From: Sporolactobacillus shoreicorticis
GTDB taxonomy: Bacteria > Bacillota > Bacilli > Bacillales > Sporolactobacillaceae
Length of the DNA stretch: 64,000 bases
Direction: 5' to 3'
Assembly (NCBI RefSeq): GCF_024125445.1
Contig: NZ_JAMXWM010000009.1
Span: 62,001 to 126,000 of the forward strand
Shown here: positions 1-9,209 of the stretch, one piece after another
Position numbering within the stretch: position 1 is the first letter of the stretch
Layout of the letters: each line of letters starts with the position of its first letter
Notes under the pieces: model-generated
The model's input: the letters and a program-made list of their open reading frames with translations, nothing else
Told to the model about the DNA's origin: nothing
Database searches by the model: none
Program-made: the position numbers and the translations under genes

Positions 1-1007
1 TTCATCACGTTTTCTTGACTTTTAAATGTTTCCTCAGCTTTTTTGTCCTCTTCCGCAGCCGCATCCTGCGCGACATTGCCTCTACGTCTGCGAATAAGCA
101 GACCAGAAACAACGAGAACTAATGCGATCGGAAGCGTAGCTAACAGACCGATCGGTGTCAGTCCTAAAATAAAAATGACGCAGCCGGCAATAATCAGCAT
201 GATCGGGTAGGACAGGAGCTGGTCTGATACTTCTTTACCCATGTTGTTCTCAGATGATGAACGCGTCACAATAATACCCGTGGCTGTTGAAATCAGCAAA
301 GCAGGTATCTGGCTGACGATTCCATCACCCACCGACAACAGGCTGAAGTTCTGTGCCGCGTCGGCAAGACTCATTCCTTGCTGCATAACACCGATGATCA
401 TACCGACAATCAGATTAATAGCTACAATGATCATGCTGGCAATGGCATCACCCTTAACAAATTTGCTCGCTCCGTCCATCGCCCCGTAAAAGTCGGCTTC
501 GCGTGTTATTTTTTCTCGCCGCCGCTTAGCTTCTTGATCGTTTATCAGTCCTGCGTTCATGTCGGCATCAATACTCATCTGCTTTCCCGGCATGGCGTCT
601 AAGGTAAAACGAGCAGCTACCTCAGCCACACGTTCAGCACCTTTCGTGATAACGATGAACTGAACAATAATCAGGATCAGGAAAACGACAAGACCGACAA
701 TAATATTTCCTTCAACAACAAATTGCCCGAACGCTTCGATAACACGGCCGGCATCACCTTCAGTAAGGATTAAGCGGGTCGTTGACACATTAAGTGCGAT
801 TCGGAACAGAGTCATAATCAACAGCAGTGAAGGAAATACCGAGAAATCGAGAGATTCCGTTACATTAAGTGTGACAAGAAGAACAACAAGAGCAAGCGAA
901 ATATTTATGATGATCAAGAAGCTCAGTAAAGATGCCGGCAGTGGAATAATCAGCATCATCACAATTAATACAACACCAATCATCACAATATAATCTCTCG
1001 TTTTCAT
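1..1007 (-). CDS. flhA: Flagellar export gate protein FlhA (N-terminal part)
   Basis: FlhA forms the large cytoplasmic-ring gate of the flagellar type III export apparatus. The window holds only the first 335 or so codons; the gene runs off the left edge. The start is ATG at 1007, preceded by AAAGGAGG. The protein opens with paired hydrophobic segments, then carries the FHIPEP-family loop around [15 protein letters not shown], followed by more membrane helices and the start of the cytoplasmic linker rich in Lys/Glu. It follows flhB by 18 nt in the fla/che operon. Identity is secure from the conserved loop and from synteny. Confidence 0.97.
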   Translation of the reverse strand, partial: MKTRDYIVMIGVVLIVMMLIIPLPASLLSFLIIINISLALVVLLVTLNVTESLDFSVFPSLLLIMTLFRIALNVSTTRLILTEGDAGRVIEAFGQFVVEGNIIVGLVVFLILIIVQFIVITKGAERVAEVAARFTLDAMPGKQMSIDADMNAGLINDQEAKRRREKITREADFYGAMDGASKFVKGDAIASMIIVAINLIVGMIIGVMQQGMSLADAAQNFSLLSVGDGIVSQIPALLISTATGIIVTRSSSENNMGKEVSDQLLSYPIMLIIAGCVIFILGLTPIGLLATLPIALVLVVSGLLIRRRRGNVAQDAAAEEDKKAEETFKSQENVM

Positions 1008-1025
1008 CGATTTCCTCCTTTCCGA

Positions 1026-2114
1026 TCAGGCTTTGCCTTTTAAACGGTATACATAGGCAAGAATCTCAGCAACCGCTTTGAAAAATTCCTCAGGTATGCT
1101 GTCGCCGATCTCAAGATGATGGTAAAGCGCCCGTGCAAGCGGCTTTTTTTCAACAATAACAATCTGATTTTCTTTGGCTATTTCCTTGATCCGAAGAGCG
1201 ATAAGATCCGCTCCTTTTGCGATCACTTTCGGCGCGTTCATTTCTTTCGCGTCATACTGCAGTGCAACGGCAAAATGTGTCGGATTGGTAATAATGACAT
1301 CTGCGTTCGGCACTTCCTGCATCATACGGTTGAGTGCCATCTGCTTTTGCCGTTCTTTAATCTTTGATTTGATTTGCGGATTTCCTTCAATGGTTTTGAA
1401 TTCATCCTTAATATCTTGTTTCGACATGCGCATGTTCTTCTCATAATCATATTTTTGGTAAAGATAATCAAGCAGAGACAGCGCAATCAGCGCAATTGAA
1501 ACAGCAATACCCATGTTCAGCATGATCTGCGACAAAGTACGAACACTTTCTGTGAGCGGCTGACTGGCAGATTGGGCAATTGATTGACGATTCATCCAAA
1601 GAATGACAAATGTGATCATTCCAACGAAGATAATCTTGAGCATTGATTTTAGTAGTTCGACAATCGCACGCAACGAATAGGTTCGTTTAAGTCCTTTAAG
1701 CAAGCTGATTCGTTCTGATTTAAACATCAATGAATCCGGCAGAAAAAGAAAGCCTACTTGAAAAATTTGCGATGCCGCACCGACAACCAAGGCAATGATA
1801 AGAGTCGGCAGAAGCAATTTCAACACTTGAATCGAAAGATCGGAGAACATCTTGTGCACATTCTGCTCAGTTACGGACATATCCAAATTTACATTAAAGA
1901 ACTGCCCCATCATTTTCGCAAGCTGTTCAATGACTCCGCCACCGGCAAAGCGAAAATATAAAAAGATAGCAAGCATACTGACAGCCGTACACAAATCAGC
2001 ACTTTTAAAAACCTGTCCCTTTTTCCTGCCCTCTTCACGTTTATGCGGCGTTGCTTTTTCCGTTTTTTCACCTGCGAAGTATTGCAGGTCTACTGAGTAG
2101 CGCAGCTTCGTCAT
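1026..2114 (-). CDS. flhB: Flagellar export switch protein FlhB
   Basis: FlhB switches export substrate specificity from rod/hook to filament proteins. The 362-residue protein has the family's usual length, with an N-terminal part of about four membrane segments and a cytoplasmic C-terminal domain. The autocleavage motif NPTH is present in NPTHFAVAL at about residue 280, so self-processing should be intact. The N-terminus carries the usual YFAGEKTEKATPHKREEGR-like stretch. It lies between fliR (4 nt upstream) and flhA in a tightly packed minus-strand operon. Confidence 0.97.
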   Translation of the reverse strand: MTKLRYSVDLQYFAGEKTEKATPHKREEGRKKGQVFKSADLCTAVSMLAIFLYFRFAGGGVIEQLAKMMGQFFNVNLDMSVTEQNVHKMFSDLSIQVLKLLLPTLIIALVVGAASQIFQVGFLFLPDSLMFKSERISLLKGLKRTYSLRAIVELLKSMLKIIFVGMITFVILWMNRQSIAQSASQPLTESVRTLSQIMLNMGIAVSIALIALSLLDYLYQKYDYEKNMRMSKQDIKDEFKTIEGNPQIKSKIKERQKQMALNRMMQEVPNADVIITNPTHFAVALQYDAKEMNAPKVIAKGADLIALRIKEIAKENQIVIVEKKPLARALYHHLEIGDSIPEEFFKAVAEILAYVYRLKGKA

Positions 2115-2118
2115 CCAT

Positions 2119-2892
2119 CTAACTCCCTAAAAGGCGCATAAAATCACTGAATATTGACGTCATGGATTCAAAAATAATTTGAAACAGGCCGATCAGCGAT
2201 GGAAAAACAACCAGCATCACAGCAAAACCGACAAGCAGTTTAAGCGGCAGACCAACAACAAATACATTGATTTGCGGCACAGTCCGCGCGACTAGTCCAA
2301 CGGCCACATCAACAAGAAAAAGGCATCCGACAACAGGTATTGCGAGCTGTGCTGAAATCAGAAACATTTGTGCTGTGACACGAGCAACAAATTCAGCGGT
2401 GGAGCCGCTGTCAAACGCAACACCAAGCTCGTTCACTCGTATCAATTGAAAGCTGTAGAGAACACCATTGATCAGCATATGATGCGCATTAACGCCAAGA
2501 AAGAAAAGCAACTGCAGTACATAAAGAAACTGACCGGTCAATGGTGTCGGTACTCCGCTTTCAGGACTGATCACGTTCGCAATCGCAAATCCGATCTGCA
2601 TATCAATAAATGCTCCGGCAAGCTGTACGGCATAGGTAATGATCCCGGCAACAAATCCCATGGTCAAACCGACAAGGATCTCTTTCATCAAAAGCAAAAC
2701 GTAGCGTCCGTCAAGAGGAACAGACTGGCTGTTAAGCAGAGTCACATCCACCAGCAATGCGAGTGCCGCTGCAAGCCCGATTTTCACCGGTGCGGGAACC
2801 GTCCGATATGAGAAAATAGGCATCGTAACAATAAAACTTGTCATTCGCGCTAAAATTAACAGAAATAATGGGATCGCATTAACTAGTGACAA
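2119..2892 (-). CDS. fliR: Flagellar export gate protein FliR
   Basis: FliR is an integral membrane component of the export gate core (FliP5-FliQ4-FliR1). The 257-residue protein consists almost entirely of hydrophobic helices and is close to the usual family length. The predicted start is TTG at 2892 with AAGGA upstream, giving an N-terminus MSLVNAIPLFLLI that fits the family; no better ATG exists. It is bracketed by fliQ and flhB, as in Bacillus. Confidence 0.95.
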   Translation of the reverse strand: MSLVNAIPLFLLILARMTSFIVTMPIFSYRTVPAPVKIGLAAALALLVDVTLLNSQSVPLDGRYVLLLMKEILVGLTMGFVAGIITYAVQLAGAFIDMQIGFAIANVISPESGVPTPLTGQFLYVLQLLFFLGVNAHHMLINGVLYSFQLIRVNELGVAFDSGSTAEFVARVTAQMFLISAQLAIPVVGCLFLVDVAVGLVARTVPQINVFVVGLPLKLLVGFAVMLVVFPSLIGLFQIIFESMTSIFSDFMRLLGS

Positions 2893-2910
2893 GGCTTCTC
2901 AATTCCTTTT

Positions 2911-3180
2911 CTATCGAATAAAATTCGGTAGATTTGCAAAAATATTTTGAGCGAATGCAAGCATTTTTGAAAGCATCCATGGCCCGAACAAAATTAATCC
3001 AAACAGCACTGAAACAATTTTCGGTATGAATGCCAGTGTCTGCTCCTGAATCTGAGTTGCCGCCTGAAAAATACTGACAATCAGGCCAACCACAAGTGAA
3101 AGAACGAGAATCGGGCCGCCGATCATTAATATCGCCATAACGCTTTGATCGGCAATGGACAGGATCATTTCAGAACTCAT
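2911..3180 (-). CDS. fliQ: Flagellar export gate protein FliQ
   Basis: FliQ is the small two-helix subunit of the export gate. The 89-residue length and the sequence GLIVSIFQAATQIQEQTL, with the conserved QAxTQIQEQTL turn between two membrane helices, identify it. The start ATG follows AAAGGTGAGG. It sits between fliP (15 nt upstream) and fliR (18 nt downstream), the invariant gate-gene order. Confidence 0.97.
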   Translation of the reverse strand: MSSEMILSIADQSVMAILMIGGPILVLSLVVGLIVSIFQAATQIQEQTLAFIPKIVSVLFGLILFGPWMLSKMLAFAQNIFANLPNFIR

Positions 3181-3195
3181 CGTACCTCACCTTTC

Positions 3196-3870
3196 TCAAA
3201 AACTCTTAAGCAATGATTCGACGATCAGATACCAGCCATCTACCATGATAAAGAGAAGAATTTTAAAGGGCAGCGAAATCATGACCGGCGGGAGCATCAT
3301 CATACCCATTGCCATCAAAATACTTGCCACTACCATATCAATGACCAAAAAAGGAATGAAAATCATAAAGCCCATTTGAAAAGCCGTTTTCAATTCACTG
3401 ATTGTAAAAGCTGGAACCAATGCGGTAAGCGGGATGGAACTTACCTTTTTCGGCTGCTTATACTTTCCATAGTCAAGGAACAGCTGCAGATCTTTTTCCC
3501 GTGTCTCTTTTGCCATAAATTCCTTTATGGGTATCTGGGCTCTTGTCAGTGCCTGCTGTTGCGTAATCTCTTTCTTCATGTAAGGCTGCACCGCATCAGT
3601 ATTGATTTGTCCGTAAACAGGAGCCATCACAAAAAAAGTTAGAAACAGCGCCAGGCCAACAAGAACCTGATTCGGCGGCATCTGCTGGGTCGAAAGCGAT
3701 GTCCGGACAAAGGAAAGGACAATAATGATCCTCGTAAAACAGGTCATGAGCACCAAAATGGCCGGAGCAAGCGAAAGCACGGTCAATACAAGCAGCAGCT
3801 GTAAGGTTGTTGCAACATCCTGCGGCTGACTCGTGAAAAAATCAGCGGATATACCGGGTATACTGTTCAT
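3196..3870 (-). CDS. fliP: Flagellar export gate protein FliP
   Basis: FliP forms the pentameric core of the export gate. The protein has 224 residues, with conserved stretches SFVRTSLSTQQMPPNQVLVG and FKILLFIMVDGW near the C-terminus, both hallmarks of the FliP/SctR family. An N-terminal hydrophobic segment precedes a periplasmic-type loop (residues about 90-150) and two C-terminal helices. The start overlaps the fliO stop by 4 nt, indicating translational coupling. Confidence 0.97.
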   Translation of the reverse strand: MNSIPGISADFFTSQPQDVATTLQLLLVLTVLSLAPAILVLMTCFTRIIIVLSFVRTSLSTQQMPPNQVLVGLALFLTFFVMAPVYGQINTDAVQPYMKKEITQQQALTRAQIPIKEFMAKETREKDLQLFLDYGKYKQPKKVSSIPLTALVPAFTISELKTAFQMGFMIFIPFLVIDMVVASILMAMGMMMLPPVMISLPFKILLFIMVDGWYLIVESLLKSF

Positions 3871-4547
3871 TTTTTCACGACCTCCCGAATCAGAGCACTT
3901 AATTTCTTGGAACGTTCTTTATTTGCCAAAATCAGCTGCTGATGAAAAAGCTGGTTGCCGGTCATTGGTGGTTTTTCTTGTTCCCTCTTCCTCGCAGTCG
4001 AGCGGCGAAGTGCGTGATCCGTCGTCCATTTTAAAGCCTTCATCACATTCTCTTCAAAGGGATCTGGAGCGTCTGATTTCTGAGTCAGTGCTTCAATGAC
4101 TTCCGGGTCCTTAATTTCTTTGAGCAGTTGAACCGTTTCGCCCACACCGACGACAAGAATTTCATCTCCGACACGAACCAATTGCAAGGAACGATTGGTG
4201 CCCAGCGAGACGCCGCCCATGTTTTTCAGAGCTGCGACTTGAGCAAATCTTCCTGAACGCTTCGCGACGAAATGATACAGCAAGTAAATCAGTGCGAGTA
4301 CGATCAGTAAAGCAAAAAATAATTTAATAAAAGTAACGAATAAATTCGTACTGGTACCGGTCACTGATTTTGTTTTTTGAGTGTCGCTGCTGTTCGGCGA
4401 TGTTTTTTGCGCTTTTTGTCCGTTTTCAATCCAATCCTTAACGGTGCCATTCTCAGAATCCGCATAAGAAACAGAGCTGTGGCCGACGCAGAAAAATATA
4501 AGAATGAAAAGCGCAATAATCACTTTAAACCAATGAGACTTCTTCAC
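3867..4547 (-). CDS. fliO: Flagellar biosynthesis protein FliO/FliZ
   Basis: FliO (FliZ in Bacillus) assists assembly of the FliP ring. The 226-residue protein has an N-terminal signal-like segment (MKKSHWFKVIIALFILIFF), an extracellular linker rich in Ser/Thr/Lys, a single membrane helix at about residues 72-92, and a small basic cytoplasmic domain with LGTNRSLQLVRVGDEILVVG, the conserved FliO core. It lies between cheY and fliP as in Bacillus. Sequence conservation in this family is low, but position and domain layout agree. Confidence 0.92.
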   Translation of the reverse strand: MKKSHWFKVIIALFILIFFCVGHSSVSYADSENGTVKDWIENGQKAQKTSPNSSDTQKTKSVTGTSTNLFVTFIKLFFALLIVLALIYLLYHFVAKRSGRFAQVAALKNMGGVSLGTNRSLQLVRVGDEILVVGVGETVQLLKEIKDPEVIEALTQKSDAPDPFEENVMKALKWTTDHALRRSTARKREQEKPPMTGNQLFHQQLILANKERSKKLSALIREVVKK

Positions 4548-4553
4548 AGATAC

Positions 4554-4916
4554 TCATCCAATCGCTTTCTTAATTGCCTCGATAACACGGTCCGGTTGAA
4601 ATGGTTTAACAATAAAATCCTTTGCTCCTGCCTGAATGGCATCAATAACCATGGATTGTTGTCCCATAGCAGAGCACATAATTACTTTGCAATTCGGATC
4701 AATACTCTTAATTTTTTTCAGCGCATTAATTCCGTCCATTTCAGGCATCGTTATATCAAGAGTGACTAAATCAGGTTTATATTCCTCATATTTTGCTACT
4801 GCTTCATTACCATTTGCGCCCTCGCCGCAAACCTCATAACCATTTTTTGTCAAAATATCTTTCAACATCATTCTCATAAAAGCAGCGTCATCAACAACAA
4901 GTATGCGTCCTGCCAC
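4554..4916 (-). CDS. cheY: Chemotaxis response regulator CheY
   Basis: Single receiver domain that, when phosphorylated, binds the flagellar switch proteins FliM/FliY. Acidic residues in VVDDAAFMR, the phospho-acceptor Asp in DLVTLDITMPEMDG, the Thr/Ser position in IMCSAMGQ and the Lys in DFIVKPFQ are all present. I choose the GTG at 4916 because GGAGG lies 7 nt upstream and the resulting start (VAGRILVVDDAAF) matches CheY. The longer in-frame ATG at 4940 would put this ribosome binding site inside the gene. The product is 120 residues, the usual length. Confidence 0.95.
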   Translation of the reverse strand: MAGRILVVDDAAFMRMMLKDILTKNGYEVCGEGANGNEAVAKYEEYKPDLVTLDITMPEMDGINALKKIKSIDPNCKVIMCSAMGQQSMVIDAIQAGAKDFIVKPFQPDRVIEAIKKAIG

Positions 4917-5014
4917 GCCAATCCCTCCAGTTACCTTCATATGAAATATAATAATCCGACCAATCGTCTGAGCGAATCGGTCAGAAAAAAACGAGTTAAC
5001 TTTTATAAGACTGC

Positions 5015-6205
5015 TTACAGATTTTTCAACCGATCACTTTGATCAAGAATCTCCGTAATCCGAATGCCGAAGTTTTCATCAACGACAACAACTTCGCCTT
5101 TTGCGATATATTTTTGATTGACCAAAATATCAATTGCTTCACCTGCAAGCTTATCCAGTTCAATAATTGATCCCGGACCAAGTTCTAATACCTCTTTAAT
5201 TGTTTTCTTGGTATGTCCAAGTTCAACACTAACATCAAGAGGTATGTCCAAAAGCAGGTTCATGTTTCTGGGCATTGTTTGATCTTGAGAAGGAACATCT
5301 TCGTCAAAATCGGAAAATTGAACCGGATGAACATCTTCCTTAGGTACCGCGCGGTTATTAATAGCCTGATGAGCCGCTGCTTCCGGTGCTAATGTTGCAG
5401 CAGCTTCATTATGTGAAGGAACATCTGCATCATTCTTACCCTGAGCCCCATCCATAGACTGCATATCCGTTTCTGATTGCCCGGAAGAAATTTGTCCGCC
5501 TGTTTCTGTAATCAATGAATTAACAAGTTGTTTGCCAAAGTTAATCGGAATTAATTGCATAATGTGTGAATCGACTAGATCTCCGATTTTCAGCTGAAAT
5601 GAAATTTCAAACATGGTCTCATCTTTTGGAATATAATCGATTCCCTGCTTTGCTTTCACATCCATCAGACTCAGCTTCGGCGGCGATATATCAATTCGCC
5701 GATTAAAAACAGTCGACATTGCGGTCGATGACGAACCCATCATCTGATTCATCGCTTCCTGCACCGCACTCATTTCCATATCACTGATTTGATCAGCAAT
5801 ATTCGTTCCGTCTCCCCCCATCATTAAGTTGGCAATGACGCTTGCATCATGAGTTTTAATGACAAGCATGCATGACCCCTGAAAGCCATCCGTATAATTG
5901 ACAAGCACAGAAACATGGGGAACCGGAAACTCCTCCGAAAGGTTATTTCGATTGACCAAATGCACTTTCGGTGTCGTAATTTCGACTTTCTTGTTTAAAA
6001 TGGTGGAGAGTGCGGTTGCTGCACTGCCAAATGAGATATTTCCGATCTCACCAAGTACATCTTCGTCTAAATCAGACATATCATCTTTTGCTTTTTCATT
6101 TTCCTGTTCAGACCGATCATCATCTTTGGATGATCCTGAATCCGATTCTGGTTGTTTCCCAAGAAGAGCATCAATTTCTTCTTGTGAAAGTTGTCCGTCA
6201 CTCAT
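5015..6205 (-). CDS. fliY: Flagellar motor switch phosphatase FliY
   Basis: FliY is both a switch component and a CheY-P phosphatase in Bacillus-type motors. The N-terminus carries LSQEEIDALLG, the CheY-P-binding peptide. Two CheC-type active sites follow, around DVLGEIGNISFGSA and VQEAMNQMMGSSST. A disordered acidic/Gln-rich linker leads to a C-terminal FliN (SpoA) domain. ATG at 6205 is preferred over ATG at 6214, because AGGAGG abuts the latter but sits 9 nt from the former. The chosen start overlaps the fliM stop by 8 nt. Confidence 0.95.
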   Translation of the reverse strand: MSDGQLSQEEIDALLGKQPESDSGSSKDDDRSEQENEKAKDDMSDLDEDVLGEIGNISFGSAATALSTILNKKVEITTPKVHLVNRNNLSEEFPVPHVSVLVNYTDGFQGSCMLVIKTHDASVIANLMMGGDGTNIADQISDMEMSAVQEAMNQMMGSSSTAMSTVFNRRIDISPPKLSLMDVKAKQGIDYIPKDETMFEISFQLKIGDLVDSHIMQLIPINFGKQLVNSLITETGGQISSGQSETDMQSMDGAQGKNDADVPSHNEAAATLAPEAAAHQAINNRAVPKEDVHPVQFSDFDEDVPSQDQTMPRNMNLLLDIPLDVSVELGHTKKTIKEVLELGPGSIIELDKLAGEAIDILVNQKYIAKGEVVVVDENFGIRITEILDQSDRLKNL

Positions 6206-7196
6206 CGACGTCATCCTCCTCTGTTAATTTTTTTATTATTTGGACAGCAATTCGTTTCTCGCGTTTCCCCGCCTGGGCAGTAAACTTCGGGAGACTGCCG
6301 ACCTCAATAACGATTGGCTGCTCCAAATGCTGATCCAGTTTGATGACGTCCCCGATACTCAAATGCAATAGCTCATTTACTGTTATTTGCGATTGACCTA
6401 GTTTAGCAGTTACATTGACATATGAATGCTCAACACTTTTTTTCATTGCCCGGTACTCATCCGTCGTAGCGTCATTCTTCTTTTCGTTCATCCAATAGTG
6501 CATCGATAATTTTGGAATGATCGGTTCCAACACCACATGGGGCAGACAGAGATTAATCATACCGCTCGATTTTCCGATCATTGCAGACAGCGAAATAACA
6601 ATCACCGTTTCATTTGGCGAAACGAGCTGAAGAAATTGTGGATTTGTCTCTAGTTCAACAAGAAAGGGATTAATATCATGTTCGACAGAAGTCCATGCTT
6701 CTTTTAGAGCAGGCAGACTGCCTTCAAATAATCCTTTCATTAAATCCGTTTCAATTTCTGTTAAATTCTCGATTTTATTCATGCTCTCACCACTGCCGCC
6801 AAGCAGACGATCGAGCATTGCATAGGCAATGTTCGGGTTCACTTCAATAATCAAGTGCCCTTCAAGCGGCGGTGCCTCAATAATATTCAAGACTGTCGCT
6901 GAGGGTATTGAGCGAATGAATTCCTCATATGGCAATTGATCAACCGATGCAACGGATATTTGAACATAGGTCCTCAATTGTGCAGAAAAAAATGAAGTGA
7001 GCAATCGCGCATAATTCTCATGAATCCGTGTCAAACTCCGGATTTGATCCTTCGAAAAGCGAAGTGCACGCTTAAAATCATAGACACGGACTTTTGATTT
7101 TTTCTCTTCATCCTTTAGTTCTTCTGCATTCATTTCTCCTGTTGAGAGTGCGGAAAGCAGTGCGTCAATCTCAGATTGTGAAAGTATATCGGCCAT
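6198..7196 (-). CDS. fliM: Flagellar motor switch protein FliM
   Basis: FliM is the C-ring protein that transmits CheY-P binding into rotor switching. The 332-residue protein starts with the CheY-binding peptide ILSQSEIDALLSAL, has the CheC-like middle domain (LLGGSGESMN and neighbouring stretches) and a C-terminal FliN-like SpoA domain. Length and layout are typical. It lies between fliL (31 nt upstream) and fliY, whose start overlaps its end. Confidence 0.97.
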   Translation of the reverse strand: MADILSQSEIDALLSALSTGEMNAEELKDEEKKSKVRVYDFKRALRFSKDQIRSLTRIHENYARLLTSFFSAQLRTYVQISVASVDQLPYEEFIRSIPSATVLNIIEAPPLEGHLIIEVNPNIAYAMLDRLLGGSGESMNKIENLTEIETDLMKGLFEGSLPALKEAWTSVEHDINPFLVELETNPQFLQLVSPNETVIVISLSAMIGKSSGMINLCLPHVVLEPIIPKLSMHYWMNEKKNDATTDEYRAMKKSVEHSYVNVTAKLGQSQITVNELLHLSIGDVIKLDQHLEQPIVIEVGSLPKFTAQAGKREKRIAVQIIKKLTEEDDVDE

Positions 7197-7227
7197 GTTT
7201 CTTCACCACCTCCGCCTTTGGCTAAGA

Positions 7228-7662
7228 TCATTGCACAATCTTTTCAGTTGTATATACATGTGTCACCGTACCATTCTTAAGGAAACCATTAATTCTCTTT
7301 TTAACCATATTTTCTAAATTTGATATACCTTGCTGATCCTGCAAATCATCCGGAGTCATTCCAGACACCGTATAAATAACTGCATTTTTCACTTGAAAAG
7401 ACCGCTTTTCGAGTTCCTCTTTCGTTTCTTTACTTGAAACTTGAATGTTAAAATCGAGTTTAATAAAGTGATCTCCTTTTATGTTCGTCGTGATTTCTCC
7501 AGTTGCAACGGTTAGATTTTTCACAATCTCATCAATATCCGGGTCTTTCCCAGCTTCCTCGCTGTGACCCGTATTCGACATAATAAAGAAAGTCGCAACC
7601 GTTCCGATGATCACCAGAACCATAAAGATAAAAAGGATATTCATTCCTCGGCTTTTGAACAT
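7228..7662 (-). CDS. fliL: Flagellar basal body-associated protein FliL
   Basis: FliL surrounds stator units and supports torque under load. The 144-residue protein has one N-terminal membrane helix (NILFIFMVLVIIGTVATFFI) followed by an extracytoplasmic domain with the family's NLxxxxGxxxxxxKxDxxxQ-like pattern. Its start codon lies inside the end of the upstream swrD gene (22 nt overlap), again suggesting coupled translation. Position before fliM is canonical. Confidence 0.94.
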   Translation of the reverse strand: MFKSRGMNILFIFMVLVIIGTVATFFIMSNTGHSEEAGKDPDIDEIVKNLTVATGEITTNIKGDHFIKLDFNIQVSSKETKEELEKRSFQVKNAVIYTVSGMTPDDLQDQQGISNLENMVKKRINGFLKNGTVTHVYTTEKIVQ

Positions 7663-7877
7663 TTACGTACACCTTCTTCCGCAGACAAGCCCGATACTAG
7701 TGAAATTTGCTTTAGAAAAACCATCATGATCCGGCTGACTTCTTCCGGGGATTCTCTGACAATGAGCTTCTTTCCATTAGTCAGCGTTATGGTCGTATCG
7801 GGCAAAGATTCCACTTGCTCAATTAAAAAAGGATTGAGCATAAACGGCTGGTTGTTAAAATGAGTTAACTGAATCAT
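7641..7877 (-). CDS. swrD: Swarming/flagellar protein SwrD (FlbD family)
   Basis: Small protein that in Bacillus subtilis increases motor power by acting on stator genes or proteins. The conserved core MIQLTHFNNQPFMLNPFLIE and PDTTITLTNGKKL is the FlbD family signature. The open frame could start at 7931, adding 18 residues (MKEMMRWALF...), but family proteins begin at the MIQL methionine, so I place the start at 7877. No strong ribosome binding site lies directly in front of it. A GC-rich hairpin (about 7891-7915) sits between the two possible starts. About 78 residues. Confidence 0.88.
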   Translation of the reverse strand: MIQLTHFNNQPFMLNPFLIEQVESLPDTTITLTNGKKLIVRESPEEVSRIMMVFLKQISLVSGLSAEEGVRKCSKAEE

Positions 7878-7935
7878 CCTCGTAACAAAATGTGCCGGGC
7901 AAAAAAGAGCCCAGCGCATCATCTCCTTCATTTAT

Positions 7936-8730
7936 TTATCGTTTCAATTGTACTAATTCTTGAAGGATCTGGTCAGCTGTCGTTATTGTACGCGCGTTCG
8001 CTTGGTACGCACGCTGCGCTTCGATAAGGGCAGTCATTTCATCAGTCAGGTCGACGTTGGACGACTCAAGGGCAGATTGCTGAATATAGGTTGATGCCCC
8101 TAACGCCGGTGTCGACGTATTATTTATACCAATCGGTGCCCCAGAAGCACTTGATTGTTTATATAAGGAATTTCCAGCTTTTTCAAGACCTGCAGGATTA
8201 TTAAATGCTGCTAATTCCAACTGTGCGAGCGTAGTCGTCGTATTATCATCATGCAATATTGTAATTGTACCGTCCTTCGCAATCGTAAAAGATTGTACAT
8301 CATCTGGTATGGCAGGAATGGGTGTATTCCCTGTGCCAAGTAAACGGAGTCCCTGGGAATTTACCAATTCTTTAGCATCAGTCAGATGAAAGTCACCAGC
8401 TCTAGTATAATAGATAGCTCCCGATGCATCCTGAACTTTAAAATATCCTTCTCCGCTAATAGCAAGATCATAAGGGTTTCCTGTTGAATTGATCGGACCA
8501 CCTGTAACAATATTGTCAATTGCAGAGGTCTGTGATCCATTTCCTATTTGTATTGCATTACGTGTCGCTTCCGCTCCTTGCATTGACTGACTGAACGTAT
8601 CCTGAAAATTAACGCGACCTTTTTTAAAACCAGTAGTGCTGACATTGGAAATGTTATTTCCGATAACATCCAGATATGTTTGGAAGTTTTTTAACCCTGA
8701 AACACCTGATCCTAATGAGCGTAATAGCAT
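7936..8730 (-). CDS. flgE: Flagellar hook protein FlgE (FlgG-like)
   Basis: Hook subunit of the Bacillus type, 264 residues, historically annotated FlgG. The N-terminal rod/hook motif SGLKNFQTYLDVIGNNISNV and the C-terminal coiled-coil ending EAQRAYQANARTITTADQI match the axial-protein family. A central beta-rich part contains a D0/D1 linker with GGPINSTGNPYDLAISGEGY. It follows the TIGR02530-type gene and precedes swrD. Distal-rod FlgG proteins are similar, but the operon position argues for the hook. Confidence 0.93.
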   Translation of the reverse strand: MLLRSLGSGVSGLKNFQTYLDVIGNNISNVSTTGFKKGRVNFQDTFSQSMQGAEATRNAIQIGNGSQTSAIDNIVTGGPINSTGNPYDLAISGEGYFKVQDASGAIYYTRAGDFHLTDAKELVNSQGLRLLGTGNTPIPAIPDDVQSFTIAKDGTITILHDDNTTTTLAQLELAAFNNPAGLEKAGNSLYKQSSASGAPIGINNTSTPALGASTYIQQSALESSNVDLTDEMTALIEAQRAYQANARTITTADQILQELVQLKR

Positions 8731-8807
8731 AATGAAATTCCTCCTTTTTTATTTGACTGCTTCTGTCATTCCACAGTCTCAGCTCTCCTTAAAAAGGTCC
8801 GGCTGCC

Positions 8808-9209
8808 TTATTGATTAATGACGATTGTTCCGTTAATGTTTGAAAAAATTCGAGTGCCTGCTTCATCAAGACCCATTGCTGTAATCACAGTCTGATTCGA
8901 TGTGTTCACTACTAGAGCCGCGTCCTTTGTCAAAACGAGTGAATCATTGATCCCCATTTTTCTCGCTTCCTGCATTTTGGAATGGATAAGCTGCCATTCA
9001 GACGATGAGATTTGAATATTTCGTAGATTCATACGTTCACGCGCATGCTTTGACAGCTTTACAGGTAATCGTTCACATTCGGTTTCGAGACTTTTCGAAA
9101 ATGTTTGATTTGCGTTCTCCTGTTTTGGTTTTTCATCAACTGCTGGCTTTCCGCGAACCGAAGCAGAAATCGGGAATGGACTATAGGTAAAAGCATTTAT
9201 TTTAGTCAC
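8808..9209 (-). CDS. Flagellar operon protein, TIGR02530 family
   Basis: Conserved protein of unknown function found between flgD and flgE in many Bacillales and Clostridia. The middle of the protein has the family core LSKHARERMNLRNIQISSSE, followed by the DSLVLTKDAALVV and TVITAM strands. I choose GTG at 9209: AGAAGG precedes it by 8 nt and it overlaps the flgD stop (GTGACTAA). The open frame further upstream only overlaps flgD coding sequence. About 133 residues. Co-transcription with hook genes suggests a role in hook assembly, which is inference. Confidence 0.88.
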   Translation of the reverse strand: MTKINAFTYSPFPISASVRGKPAVDEKPKQENANQTFSKSLETECERLPVKLSKHARERMNLRNIQISSSEWQLIHSKMQEARKMGINDSLVLTKDAALVVNTSNQTVITAMGLDEAGTRIFSNINGTIVINQ

